From: Castor canadensis
Lineage: Eukaryota > Chordata > Mammalia > Rodentia > Castoridae
Assembly (NCBI RefSeq): GCF_047511655.1
Contig: NC_133400.1
Coordinates: 36,410,001-36,474,000 of the forward strand
Reading direction: 5' to 3'
DNA: 64,000 nucleotides
Shown: positions 33,039-43,797 of the stretch, in pieces
How positions within the stretch are numbered: the first letter of the stretch is position 1
Layout: each line of letters opens with the position of its first letter
Made by a program: the position numbers and the translations under genes
The notes under the pieces: model-generated
What the model saw: only the letters and a program-made list of their open reading frames with translations
Told to the model about the DNA's origin: nothing
The model's database searches: none

Positions 33039-33210
33039 ACAGATGGACAGAGTAACTCCCTCTGATGTTCCTGTCTTCCACAAGATGGTGGCATTGAGGA
33101 CGGAGATCCTGATCAACCTGGTGACCTTGGTTGTAGCTTTGTTTGTGGCTTTTGGCATTTCCTCCTATCCCTGTTCCTATAAAGTCATGGCTATCAGCCT
33201 CATGCTGCAG
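33039..33210 (+). pseudogene. ABCC11: ABCC11 relic exon: late TMD2 helix
   Basis: CCCAG acceptor at 33034-33038. The reading has Ala-Leu-Arg-Thr-Glu-Ile, Asn-Leu-Val-Thr-Leu-Val, then [10 protein letters not shown] and Tyr-Lys-Val-Met-Ala, ending Leu-Gln. This matches ABCC11 much better than ABCC12. One base is missing near 33087 (Trp-Met context), and the donor reads CAG|ATGAGG in place of GT. Confidence 0.9.
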
Positions 33211-33469
33211 ATGAGGAGTGACTCAGGCAGGGAGGACCCTCCTGGGCTAGGTGTTTGTGGTCTGTGACCCCTGGGCAAAGTCAAGAAGTCACAGAACTTT
33301 ATACACCTTGGGGTTTGGTGTGTGATCTTCTGAGCCTGTGTGTGGTCTTCTGAACTTGGCGGCTCTATTTCCTTGTGGTCACTTCTGACCTGTAAGACTA
33401 CATTTAAAACCTGTGTTTAATGTAGTTGTAGACCATTAGGAGTGAAGCAAGTGCACAGTTAGAGTGCAG

Positions 33470-33545
33470 ATGGGGAAACTGAGGCCCAGACAGGGGAAGG
33501 AGTTGTCCAAACAGGTGGAGCTTCAACAGAGCCAGGATGGGAACC
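33470..33545 (-). repeat. MIR fragment
   Basis: GATGGGGAAACTGAGGCCCAGA core on plus, the complement of the MIR sense strand. Confidence 0.7.
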
Positions 33546-33794
33546 TTGACATCTGGGTGTTCTGGCTATATCTTTGTACCTAACTGTATACATCGTGACT
33601 GACCTGTCACACTCTTCTGCAACAGTTGGAAAGTGACCAGAAAGCCAGGTTTTCTAACCCTTCCCCAGGAGCCTGGCTTCTCAAACTCCAAAGCTTAAGA
33701 CTTGACAGGTGCTGGGCTCAGTCTCTGGGGGAGCCTCACCCTAGAGAGCCCTAGAGATTCTGAATCCTGTCCTGGATGGAGTCATGACTCTGCC

Positions 33795-33920
33795 TGAGGT
33801 GGAGGCAGGAGGATGGACATTCAAGGTAGGTTGGGCAAAACCCTATCTGAAAAATAAACTAAAAGAAAAAGGGCTAGGGGCATGACTTGAGTGGCCCTGA
33901 GTTTAACAAAAACAAAAATA
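33795..33920 (+). repeat. Partial composite SINE (7SL-like end plus ID)
   Basis: CCTATCTGAAAAATAAACTAAAAG linker followed by a shortened ID unit, as in the tripartite copies. Confidence 0.65.
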
Positions 33921-34715
33921 GGATCTCTAGGAGATTCTGAGTTAGTGGCCTCTGCCCCATGGCCCTGGGTGGGAGGGGGCATGGAGAAGGAGAAGTAGGT
34001 CAAGGGTCATTGTTCAGAGTCCCACAGAGGGCTGTCCACCCAGGACTGTGAGGCCAGGGGTCCTCTGTTGCCTCATGGCACCCTCCTCCAGGGCTACTTA
34101 TTAGCTGTTCCTGTGGTTCTGTGGCCTTTTCTCTAGTTGGCTTGACATCTGAGTCTCACTTAGCTTTCTCTGTCCCAAGACTGGGGCATCACTTTGGGTG
34201 TGTGAAGGCCTCTGCCTTTACCTCAAGGGTCTCCCTCCACCACTCAGGGAGCCCCTGCAGCACACAGGAATCCTATGTACACACAGATCCACCTGTGTTT
34301 GCAGGACACTGCCTGTAGACAGCTGTGCACCATGCACACTTGCATACTGAGGGCAGGAACAGCTGGGTTTATTGGGAGTCCTGCTGAGCTGGTACTGGGC
34401 TGGGAGCCTGCTGAGTGTCACTCTGAAATCCCTGGGGCTGCAAGATGCTGCAAGACATGGACCAGGAAGGCGTGCTCAGGGGCTGGACAAGTTAAGTGGA
34501 GCCCTTTGCACACTCAAAATAACTCCTTGGTCTTGGGGACAGATAAAGCTCAGTGAGACACACCAGGTCCCAAGCCAACTGTAGTTTTTTTCTGTAGAAA
34601 AGGCCACCAAGCCACAGAGGGGCATTTAATGAATATCCCAAGGGGAGAGGTGCCCAGAACTGTACAGCTAGACACAACTTCATCCATTTAATTCCCACCC
34701 TACTGATGGAGATTC

Positions 34716-34952
34716 AGCAAAGTGGTTAATGTACACATTCAAACCAGGCTCTGACCATTACTAGCGTGTGACTCTGAGTAAGTTTGTTAGCTTCTCTGTG
34801 CTTGGGATTCCTCATTTGTAAAAGGATGATAAGAACAGTTCTGAAATCATAGGCTTGTGAGGAATACCTATAAACATGCAGGATTGTTGCATGAAGAACA
34901 TCTGGAATAGTTGCTAGCCAGAGCAAGCGCTCAATAAATGCTAGCTCCATGC
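34716..34952 (+). repeat. MIR element
   Basis: Nearly full MIR order: AGTGGTTAATG, CTTCTCTGTGCTTGGGATTCC, CTCATTTGTAAAA, CAATAAATGCTAGC. Confidence 0.8.
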
Positions 34953-35056
34953 ATTCTTATCTTACAGGCTCAGGGAGTTTAACTAATAATCCATGTTTCC
35001 ATAGCTACTAAGAGACAGGTGTGTCCACAGTGGCCCACATTCATTCATTCGATTCA

Positions 35057-35091
35057 TATTCTCTCTCTCTCTCTCTCATACACACATGCGT

Positions 35092-35126
<35 letters not shown>
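35057..35126. repeat. (TC)n/(CA)n microsatellite
   Basis: A TC run at 35059-35080 followed by an interrupted CA run to 35125. Confidence 0.95.
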
Positions 35127-35127
<1 letters not shown>

Positions 35128-37266
35128 GCAAGTAGCTCCCAAGCCTTCTAGAATTCTGGAGCCAGGTGCCAAACTGGTGTCTTGGGACACCTGGAATCAC
35201 TAAGGCTCAGAAGTCCCTCTGGGGACTGCAGGCCACAGACCAGGAAGGCAGAGCTCAGGACAGGCTGCATAGTGCTGGCTTGACTCTGGGCAGAGAGGGG
35301 CCTCTGCTCAAAGGCACATCACTCTAGTGAAGGGCCCTGCCTGGATGCCTGACTTGGCTTCTGTTGTGATACGGGAAAAGCCAAGGTGCATTTTTCCTGG
35401 TCTCATCCCCTCAATACAACACGAAAACCCCAGCTCTGATCGTGGACCGTGTGGGGTTTTCTCCCTACCAGCAGTCTGCTGGAGTCCTGTAACACAATTC
35501 AGTTCTGACACCATCTGAAAATAGTACTGGATCCCACAGGTAAAGCTCAGTCCCAAGATGCCCCCCAATCCAGATGCCAAATACAAGCTGTGACCTATAT
35601 TTCTGGCCCATCCACTGTAAATTGGGCTTCCCATGATCCTCTTATTGGGTTCCATTAATTTGCTAGAGTGGCTCACAGAGCTCAGGGAGCACTGACATTT
35701 ACCAGTTTATTTGAAAGGATATCACGAAGTACACTGATGAGAGATACATAAAGTAGGCATGTGGGGAAGATCCCAAGCTCCCATGCCTGCTCTGGGTGCT
35801 CCACTCTCCAGAAACCTCCCTGCATCTGGCTATCTGGAAGCCTTTTGGTTTTTTATGGAAGCTTTATTACACAGGTATGGTTGATCATATCCATGGTCAT
35901 TGGTGATAAACTTAACCTTGAGTTCCTCCTCCTTCCCTGGAGCTGGAGGGGTGCACACTTTAATTCTGCCCTGGTCTTTGTGGTGACCCCTCTCATCCTG
36001 AGACCAGCTGGTGCTCCAGTCACCAGTAGTCTCATTACATGCAAAAGACACACCACACTGAAGATTCTAAGGGGGCTAGGAGAATTTTGTCTAGAAATAG
36101 GGCCTAAGACCAAGCATTTATTTCATACCTTACAGCTTTAGAACAGCCTCTGGGGTCATTCTCTCCTCCCCATGTCCACTGGCCTATTTGAGTTTCATCT
36201 CCATCCCAACCTCCCCAGTCCCTCAATATGCCACTCCCACACTCATCAGGGTGATCTTGGATCATAGTTGCTGTTGTGTGATCTGGCTCCAAGATCCCAA
36301 TATGCCCTCCCTAGTCAAGCCTGACTTTTGCCCTCATTCTCAAGGAAACTGTGTTCAAGCTTTCAGAGGCAGGAATCACACACCATGTTGCTTTATGGCC
36401 CCAAGGTTTCTCAGTAAATGTCAGGGATGCTTCTGGCTGTAAACCAAAGGATCAACCCAAATGACCTCAACCATTTGGAAATTTATTATCTGTTACAACC
36501 AGATGGCTGGGACAGGGTGGGTGTCTATTGGTTGATTTGGTGAACCAACAGACCATGAACATGTGATCATTTTATCCTTCTTCTCTGGTGTCTGCAGTCT
36601 GGCTTTGTTTCCAAGGTCATCTACTGATGGTCACAAAATGGCTGCTGCACAGTGACAGGTAAAGGATGGAGAAGAGATAACTTTTCCCACACGTCCTTCT
36701 CTTAAGAACAAATAACAGTATCTCAAAATACTCCTATCTGACTCTTTTTCAGGCTTCATTGGCCAGAATAGTGTCACAGGCCCTTGCCAAAACAGTCCAC
36801 TGGCAAGAGGAGCAGTTCATGGCATCCAGCAATGCCTGGTATGCTGGGTGTCTGGAGGACAGGAAGTGTCCCCACCCAACCCAGCCTCCTTTCCCAACCA
36901 GTGTCACTTTGCTATGGTGCCCACCTTCTCTGACTTACAATGCAGTGGGGACCAGGGCAAGGAGTGGGGTCTGGGTCCTCCTTTTCCTTCTCCTCCCCCT
37001 TCCCCTCCTCCAGTCCTTTCTTGGGCCTCTCTTATCTGCCTGTTCTCCTTTCTCTCCCCCTTTCCTTCCTCCTTCCTGATTTCTCTCCTGCCCTCTTCTC
37101 CTATCACTTCTCAATGGAGTAGAGACCGCAGTCCCCATGTCTTCTCAGGGCACGTGGCTAAGCATGGGCCACAAAGGCCAGTGGGTGAGGTGTGAATGCC
37201 AGGCAACTTGCACTCCCCCTGGGGCAGACTCAGGAAACTGAAGCTCTGTTTGTTCTTGCTGAACAG
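35127..37266. other. Intronic DNA of the relic, no exon recognised
   Basis: The exons expected between the late TMD2 helix and the P-loop exon were not found here. A pyrimidine-rich tract lies at about 36977-37112. Confidence 0.45.
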
Positions 37267-37410
37267 GCAATGCCTCCTTGGCAGTGGAGACCCCACTGGC
37301 TGGATGCTCATGGATGGTGTGGACCTCTGCAGCCCTGGCCTGGAGGACCTGCCGTCCAGTTATCTTGAGGTTCACCCTCAATATCTGGTTCTGTTCTGGG
37401 GAACCATCAG
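37267..37410 (+). pseudogene. ABCC11: ABCC11 relic exon: NBD2 P-loop side to Q-loop
   Basis: GAACAG acceptor at 37261-37266. The reading gives Met-Asp-Gly-Val-Asp-Leu-Cys-Ser and Gly-Leu-Glu-Asp-Leu, then Pro-Gln-Tyr at the Q-loop (family Pro-Gln-Asp; Gln kept), and ends Gly-Thr-Ile-Arg. About 20 bases of the helix after the P-loop seem deleted near 37283, and the P-loop itself is not readable. The donor reads CAG|GC. Confidence 0.85.
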
Positions 37411-38034
37411 GCAATTGCTAGTCAGTGAAGTGGGCAAAATTGGGTCTTGAAGCTTCTTCACCACACTTTGTATTTCCCAGGAAGTCAACTTGGGGGCTAA
37501 ACTTGATCCACATTTGTGTTCCTGCTTCACAAAGCACTTAGCTGTGAAGTTGCACGACCTGTGCATTGAACATGAGCCAGAGTCCCATATTTCCCGGATA
37601 GTTCAGGGGCATTCGTGCAGGCGAGAGAATAAACAGACCCACATTCATTCACCCATTTACTTATCTTTTCTGACTTCTGCCAGCTTCAGACACTGCTAGA
37701 CACAGAACAGTTGGGGAGGATCTTTTTGCATAGGTGTGAGACCTGATAAATTACAATATAAAGAGGTAATTGTTAGATCAGAAATATGAGCTTAGGGAGC
37801 CAGAGTGGGACAAGTAACTCTGCCTTTGTGGATCCAGGAAGGCTTCACAGAGGAAGGAATATTTAAGCAGGGTCTTGAAGAATAAGTAGAAATTTGCTTG
37901 GGAGACAGCATGACTAATATGTGCACAGATCACAGAGTTATATTAGGGGAATGATAAATCATTTAATGGTAGATTTCTGTGTTAAGTTAGAACTTGGCCA
38001 AATTTATCGCTATTTGGTATAAAGCACAGTAAAA

Positions 38035-38180
38035 AGAGAAATTAACATTCATTGAGCAGTTACACGCACCAGTTATATGTTTTAATATATTGTCTAATTT
38101 AACTGCCGTCACACCCCTGGGAGGCTGTTTTATTTCGCTCATTTTACAGATGAGGAAGCTGAATTTAGAAAGGAAGGTAA
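38035..38180 (-). repeat. MIR element
   Basis: AACATTCATTGAGCAGTTAC start and CATTTTACAGATGAGGAAGCTGA core on plus. Confidence 0.8.
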
Positions 38181-38407
38181 CACACTTAACACACAAGTAC
38201 AAGGTAAAGATGAGCTGTCACCCAGGTGGTCTGGGCCTGTGATGCCTCTCCTCCTGCTGCAGGAAGACATGTGGACAGGAATCCAGAAGATCTGGGTGTA
38301 ACTCTGAGTGTCTGTGATTCCAGCCTGGTTCTCATACTGACTCATGTTGTGATCTTGAACAAGCCACTCAACATGGAGAAGCCATGAATTCCTTGTCAAT
38401 GAGTAGG

Positions 38408-38787
38408 GTATTTGTTAGGGTTAACAGTGAGGACAGCCATGTTAGAACCAAACTCCTTCCTCCCTTGCAGATGGCTTGCTGGAAACTCCCCACCCAACCC
38501 CAAAGACTGACAAAGGGACAGTTGTTAACCTTTATCTCTGGGTGGGTGCCAAGGACAGTTGAGCAGACAATGACCTAACCACAACTTATCTTTCTTAGTT
38601 GCAATGGTATTCCTTAGTGACCTTCCTAGTACTTTTCCACTGGCCCTATATATCTAGCCCAAGCCTGTGTGTGGCAGTGGGCTCTAGCTCTCTTGCTGGA
38701 GACCACCTCTTCGGACTCTTTCCCAAATAAAGTCTGGGTTGATGTTGAGCCATCTTCTCTCCATGCCTCCTTCAGTCTAACAGTATT
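38408..38787 (+). mobile_element. Solo LTR with 5-bp target duplication (GTATT)
   Basis: LTR 38413-38782 (370 bp), TGTTAGGG...TCTAACA, flanked by GTATT at 38408-38412 and 38783-38787. It has TATATAT at 38647-38653 and AATAAA at 38726-38731, so it reads on plus. Class I or class III is inferred from the 5-bp duplication and layout. Confidence 0.88.
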
Positions 38788-39139
38788 TCCACCACGGTAC
38801 GGGGTGGGAGGGAGGCAGGTCAAATGAGGCCTCCTGTGACGTTCAGAGAATATAAAATGTCATACAAAGAAGACATTCTATCTGCTGCTTCTTTAAACGC
38901 AGTCTAGCTGGGCACATGGAATGTGTGTGGCTGCCAGGGTCACACACAGGTGTCAGTCAGGGTCATGTGGTTGCATAACAGGGAAGTGCTTACAATGCTG
39001 CCTGTGCCCAATGAAAGGGCAGATCATACCCATGTAAAGGCTAGGTAGGTCCCAATCAGATGTCATTGCCTGAATGATGAGTTAAGATTATTTTCACTGC
39101 AAGAGACAGAAAAGCCAAGCCCACTACGATGAGCTCCCT

Positions 39140-40170
39140 CTTTGTCCTTACTAGGATGGGCATCATAAAAAATAAAGAAAAATAACAGGTGTCGGTGGGG
39201 AACACTTGAGTGGGAATGTGAAAGGATGCAGCCATGTGGAAAACAATTTAGCAGTTCCTCACAAAGCTAAACCTAGCATTACCATGTAATCCGGGAATTC
39301 CACTCTGGTTATGTACTTTAAGGAGCTGAAAACAGAGACTTGAATGGGTATTTGTACAGTAGTGTTTGGAGCAACTTTATTCACGATGGTCAAAAGGTGG
39401 AAACGATGCAAGTATCCATCAACAGATGAATGGATAAACAAAATGTGGTCTATACATACAGTAAAATATTATTCAGACCTACCCAGGAGTAAAGTTTTGA
39501 TATATATCGCAACACAAGCGGATGTAGAAAACACTACGCTGAGTGAAATCACCCAGGTGGAAGGAAAGACGCAGTGCTATTTCACTTACATGAGGCAGCG
39601 CAAGAAGCAAGTGTACATGAGAGGAAGAAGAACAGAGGCACTAAAGGCTCTCGGGCGTCCATGGAAAGGGCGGTGTTTACTGGGAGAAGAGTTTTTGTTG
39701 GGGATGATGAAAATGATAGATGTTAGGTCGACGCTGATGGGAAGGCCAAATTGGAGCCAAATAGCAAAGCAAGCAGGCTTTAAGCAGGCTTTATTGAGAG
39801 CGCGCTCTCGGGCAAGGTTCACCGTCCGCAAACAGCAGGGCCGGAGAAGTCGCGCTGGAGAAATGGCAGCCCAGTTTTTACATCCTGGGTGAAGTTAAGA
39901 GCTTAAGGTATTATGAGGCATCGGGATAGGTCGAAGTTTGGTGGGGAGGAGCTCGGGGTAATATGGATCTGCAGGAGAGGTCAGGACCCATTGCCTGCCA
40001 GCAGGAGTTGCCATGGTAATCATGAAGGGAAGGAGGGGATGGAGTGGAAAGTGATTGCCTGATCGCCAAACAATAGATAGTGGTGATGGTTACACAGGCT
40101 ATTGAGGTATTTCAGTGTCACTTAACTGTACACTTATGAATGTGGGTGCAATGATAAATATTGTTATATA
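39140..40170 (+). mobile_element. L1 3' end, interrupted by a solo LTR
   Basis: 39140-39715 contains the L1 tail signature (TATCCATCAACAGATGAATGG, AAATGTGGTCTATACATACA) and 40078-40170 continues it (GTGATGGTTACACAGG, CTTAACTGTACACTTATGAA). The break is exactly the LTR with its duplicated ATAGA. Confidence 0.85.
39716..40077 (-). mobile_element. Solo LTR inside L1 with 5-bp target duplication (ATAGA)
   Basis: LTR 39721-40072 (352 bp), TGTTAGGTCG...CGCCAAACA on plus, flanked by ATAGA at 39716-39720 and 40073-40077. AATAAAGCCTGC on the minus strand (about 39784-39795) and CpG content indicate minus orientation and moderate age. Confidence 0.85.
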
Positions 40171-40379
40171 TCTGCCGCTACAAAGCAACGCAAAACCAAA
40201 CTCAATAGCTTAAATGAAAGAGGCCTCTACTGACTCCATAGGGAAGGCAAGGTGGATTGAAGGACTGGCTCTGCCTTTGCCTCATTTTCCAGTTGCACAC
40301 AAGTCCTCAGGGACTCCTTGTGTCCCACTCCCGTGTCAGGATGGTTTCGGCCTCTCCTCTTTAGTTCAGCAAGGAAGAG

Positions 40380-41210
40380 CTTGAATCTTTCCCCAGATTG
40401 CCTGAATGTCCTGAGATGCGCTCTGATTGGTTACCTCCCACCGGAAGTAATCACTGTGTCCGGGGATTGCCGGGCGCTGGTTGGGTCACTTGCTCCACCC
40501 GAGAGCCGGTGGTAGAACCCCACCTGGGACACTGCAGCGTGCGGACCTTCGGGACTGCTGCCTGCAGACCTTCGGGACTGCTGCCTGCAGAAGGGACGGG
40601 CGCTGGAGACACAGAAATGGACACTTGTGGTGGCTCCATGAGTTTCCAGTTCGAACCACGCCTGGCCATTTACCGTGTGTGTAAATGAGCTCTCAAAGGT
40701 TGGGGAAGCCACTGAGTACTTTTCTTCCTCTCCTAAGGCAGATTCAACCTAAATGCCTGTAATTCATGCAGACGAGCAGATCTGGGCGTCTTGACAGGAC
40801 ATTGCTAATCCAATTCCGATTCTTGGTCTCAGCGCATCTTCAGACCGAAGCAGTCCTTGGGGCTCCCCTCTCCGAGGCCGCGCGTGGCTCATGGGTTAAA
40901 TAATCCCTAAATGGAGGCTAGTGGCACTGCCCTCGTCCTTGACGCACAGTAGACAGGTACCGAAGGTCCGTGCCCTCCTCCAGCTTCCATCCACTGGGCG
41001 AGAAAGACAACAAACACATAAATGCCCAAGACACTGGTGGGAGTGGGAAGTGCTGTGAAGACAGTGGGGGACACCGGGAGAACTCGCCTGGGGAGCGGGT
41101 TGCTGAGCATTGCTCAAACCCTTCCTCGCTGCCCCGAAGCCTGGCGCCACTACTGAGCAGCCGCAGACGCTGCCCTGGCTGTTCCGCTGTCACCAGGCAC
41201 AGTGCCATGC
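40380..41210. other. CpG-rich segment with a 23-bp tandem duplication
   Basis: CpG density is clearly higher than in the surroundings. GACCTTCGGGACTGCTGCCT... is present twice in tandem without mismatch (40544-40566, 40567-40589). No exon is assigned. It lies between the P-loop and Walker B exons of the dead gene. Confidence 0.55.
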
Positions 41211-41413
41211 GCTGTCCAGAAAGATCTGAAGAGTTCCTTTATGTCACTTACTGCCATTCCCTTGCATTTGTGGTGTGGATGAGGCGTGTAGGGGTAGATG
41301 GAGCCTGGGCTCTCTGGTACCCCCATATTTACACCTAAGCTAAAATGCTGGCAACTAGAACCAAATTAGGGTGTGCCTTTTCCAGAAGAAACTGAAAGTT
41401 AGAAAACGGTTGA

Positions 41414-41505
41414 TTTTTTTTTTTTTGACGGTACCACGGCTTAAAGTCAAGGCCTTGTACTTGTTGGGCAGGTGCTCTACCACTTGAACCATATCCCCCC
41501 AGTCC
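41414..41505 (-). repeat. ID-type SINE
   Basis: Poly-T head, degraded B-box, GTGCTCTACCACTTGAACC A-box complement. Confidence 0.8.
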
Positions 41506-41537
41506 AGAAATCTGTTGATTTAAAAGTTGACTACTGG

Positions 41538-41862
41538 AAAAGGCAGGGGATGGTGGCATATACCCATAATCCCAACTACTTGGGAGGCAGAGATGGGAGG
41601 ATCAAGGAGTGAGGCTGGCCCAAGCAAAATGCTGATGAAAGCCTATCTCAAAGAACAACCCAGGCATGGTGGTACAAGCCTGTAATCCCAGCTACTCCTG
41701 GAGCAGAGGTAGGAGGATTGAGGTTTGAGGGTGGCCCCAGGACAAAATTGTGAGACTCTTATCTGAAAAATAACTAAAATAAAAAGGGCTGGAAGTGTGG
41801 CTAAAGTGGTAGAGCTCCTGCCTAGCAAGGTCAGACCCCAGTACTCCAAAAAAAAAAAATAG
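41538..41862 (+). repeat. Tripartite SINE (7SL-like, 7SL-like, ID)
   Basis: Two 7SL-like units (CCATAATCCCAAC and CTGTAATCCCAGC boxes), the CTTATCTGAAAAATAACTAAAA linker, then an ID unit and A-tail. Confidence 0.85.
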
Positions 41863-41904
41863 ACAAAGAATTGGACATTCTTCTTTTAGAAGGATCCCTA
41901 GGTT

Positions 41905-42135
41905 TTTTGGTGGTGCTGTAGTTAGCCCTTTTTGCTTTTTTCAGTTACTTTTTGAATAGGGTCTTTCATTTATGCTCAGGTCAACCTGGACCCTGGGATC
42001 ACAGGAGCTTGCTACCTTTTGTGTTGAGATAGGTTCTCGCTACTTTTTGCCCAAGCTGGCCTTGAACCACTGTGCTTCTCTCAATCTCCACCTCCTGAAC
42101 TGGGATTACAGGCACCAGCCACTGTGCCCAGTCTG
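41905..42135 (-). repeat. 7SL-like composite SINE, degraded
   Basis: Ends with GGGATTACAGGCACCAGCCACTGTGCCCAG on plus (GGGATTACAGGCACC then AGCCACTGTG), the complement of a 7SL-like start. Confidence 0.7.
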
Positions 42136-42203
42136 TTCTGTCTTTATAAGAATTGAGAAGCAGAGGTCATATGATCCAGGGCAAAACTACGCATTAAAAA
42201 AGA

Positions 42204-42346
42204 ATTGGTGGGTGGGAGTGTAGCTCAATGGTAATACACTTGCCCAGCATGGGCAAAGACCCTGGGTTCCATCCCTTGCAAAAACCTTTTTGTGGTTTCC
42301 TTGCATGGAAAGCATGTGCTCTACCACTGCGCCATCCTCCCACCCC
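42204..42346 (+). repeat. Two ID SINE pieces in opposite orientation
   Basis: 42204-42285 is an ID unit on plus (GTGTAGCTCAATGG, GGTTCCATCCC). 42286-42346 is the complement of an ID A-box region (GTGCTCTACCACTG). The two face each other. Confidence 0.7.
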
Positions 42347-42459
42347 TAATGGCATATTTTTAAAAAGTTTGATGCAACAGTGTTTCTTAGAGTTTTCAAG
42401 ATATTTTGCCCATAATTTCAGTCAGAAGAGGTAGTCAGAAGCAAAGCCTCTCACAAGTG

Positions 42460-42560
42460 AGACAACACGCATGTGCGTGCACACACGTGCATGAACACAC
42501 CTCTTCCATGCTCACTCACACGTGCACGTGTGCACACAGGCACACACAGTGTGCACACAC
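42460..42560. repeat. CA/GTGC-rich low-complexity repeat
   Basis: Alternating ACAC, GTGC and ACGTG units. Confidence 0.8.
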
Positions 42561-43055
42561 CCACAGACCATGGCTAATAAATGTGAAAATATTGATGTGA
42601 ATTGGTGGGTGGTGGAGATCTCAGAGGACGTCAGTTTTCTCTTTTTTTTAAGGGATGGTCAACACAATTTGCTAGTGCTTCCTTGACTTCTCAGTTCCAG
42701 GTTTCACACTTAATTAGCCATGTGGTACTGAAATTGCTTCCAAAATTGGAGCCCTCACTTTGTGATTTTTGCCTTATCTGTGTACCACACGCCCTATGAT
42801 TTAATGCTCCTGTCTTACAACTGGCCTCATCCCGAGCAGCAGCGTTTTGTGGAATCCTACTTTCTGTGCCAAAGTTTTCTGTTGTATGTTGTTAATGAAG
42901 TAACAAAAAATGTCACACTAGCAAGAACCCTGTCCATACATGGCTGCAAGCATTTCTTGTAAATCCCAGAGAGTGTCTGCCCCACTTTGGGGAACATTGC
43001 CCTAGTTGATTCAGGCCAATGGGAGGGTGATTAATAAAATAGGTTGTTTCTAGGG

Positions 43056-43170
43056 AAATGGGGGTGTGGCTCAGTGATGGAGCACTTGCTTAGCTTGTGT
43101 GAAACTCTGGGTTCCATCCAGTCACCACACGCACACACACACACACACATGTGCACACACTCACACATAC
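43056..43170 (+). repeat. ID SINE followed by (CA)n
   Basis: GTGTGGCTCAGTGATGGAGC ... GGTTCCATCC, then a CA repeat from 43127. Confidence 0.8.
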
Positions 43171-43436
43171 CAAGAAATGCCACCAAGCAATTTTCATTTC
43201 TATGAACTCAATTCTTTTTTTTTTGTTTGTTTGTTACAGTTAGCTCTTGGTGGACACCTAGCATTCTCTTGGTAACGTAATGGGTAACCTGAGCTTCCAG
43301 TGTGTATTGAACTCAGCTCAGTCCTTTTATTTTCCGTCTCAAGAAATGGAAGCCTGGTGAATTAGTGGTAGAGTCAGAGCTAATCTCAGGCCTTGGGCCC
43401 AAGAAAGCTGCCTTCACCTGTGCTTTGTATCTACAG

Positions 43437-43606
43437 ATCATCCTTATTGATGAAGCCACAGCATCCATTGATGTGGAGACTGACACCCTGATCCAGGCGC
43501 AATCCAAGAAGCCTTCCAGGGCTGCACATGGCTGGTCATCACTCACCACATCACCACCATCCTCAGCTGTAACCCATTCCTGCTCATGGGCAAAGAGAAA
43601 GTGAAA
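43437..43606 (+). pseudogene. ABCC11: ABCC11 relic exon: NBD2 Walker B to H-loop
   Basis: CTACAG acceptor ends at 43436. The reading opens Ile-Ile-Leu-Ile-Asp-Glu-Ala-Thr-Ala-Ser-Ile-Asp, an intact Walker B with catalytic Glu and D-loop, then Glu-Thr-Asp-Thr-Leu-Ile-Gln. A one-base loss follows near 43498, after which the other frame gives Ile-Gln-Glu-Ala-Phe-Gln-Gly-Cys-Thr and Val-Ile-Thr-His-His with the switch His. The Ile-Asp-Glu and Ser-Ile-Asp wording fits ABCC11, not ABCC12. The right edge near 43603-43606 is approximate (GTGAAA donor-like). Confidence 0.93.
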
Positions 43607-43728
43607 GTCACATCCCTGGGCTGTTTGGAAGGTGGGTGGATGCTCAGGTCCTGTGGCAAGAGGCCTGTGAATCCTCTTAGGTCAGCTGTGTCCCTGTCTC
43701 CTCCTCTCCTTTCTCCACTTTCCATGTT

Positions 43729-43797
43729 GTGGAGTGTGACAGGCCCAAGGTCCTGCAGAAGAAGCCTAGGTCATTGTTTGCAGACCTCCGAGTCTGA
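43729..43797 (+). pseudogene. ABCC11: ABCC11 relic terminal coding exon
   Basis: Codes Val-Glu-Cys-Asp-Arg-Pro-Lys-Val-Leu, Lys-Lys-Pro-Arg-Ser-Leu-Phe-Ala and ends in TGA at 43795-43797. This is the ABCC11 C-terminal pattern, a few residues shorter than human. The base pair before it is not AG, so the acceptor seems lost or the edge is shifted. The 3' untranslated region probably follows. Confidence 0.85.

Larger units (their letters stand above)
20110..43797 (+). pseudogene. ABCC11: ABCC11 (MRP8) unitary pseudogene, 3' two thirds
   Basis: At least eight exon relics lie on one strand in the order of an ABCC transporter: TMD1, linker before NBD1, NBD1, TMD2 (three exons), NBD2 P-loop exon, NBD2 Walker B exon, terminal exon. 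Intact introns between them exclude a processed copy. ABCC11 is a full ABC exporter of lipophilic anions and cyclic nucleotides in apocrine glands; the related ABCC12 fits less well, judging from the linker, TMD2 and terminal exons. Lesions include frameshifts in most exons, a stop at 28411-28413, lost or non-GT donors, a deletion in the P-loop exon and an L1 within an NBD1 exon. Several expected exons were not found. Identity rests on comparison with remembered human protein, not an alignment. Confidence 0.88.

Noticed and set aside
36904-37195. Overlapping open frames on both strands
   Set aside because: They arise from a pyrimidine-rich tract that lacks stop codons.
37483-37545. Leu-Asp-Pro reading as a candidate for the exon after the P-loop exon
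   Set aside because: Only three residues agree; the flanking codons do not match and no splice sites frame it.
41030-41060. Gly-Gly-Ser-Gly-Lys reading that looks like a P-loop
   Set aside because: The surrounding residues do not fit an ABC P-loop and the sequence looks like an old interspersed repeat (AAGTGCTGTGAAGA pattern).
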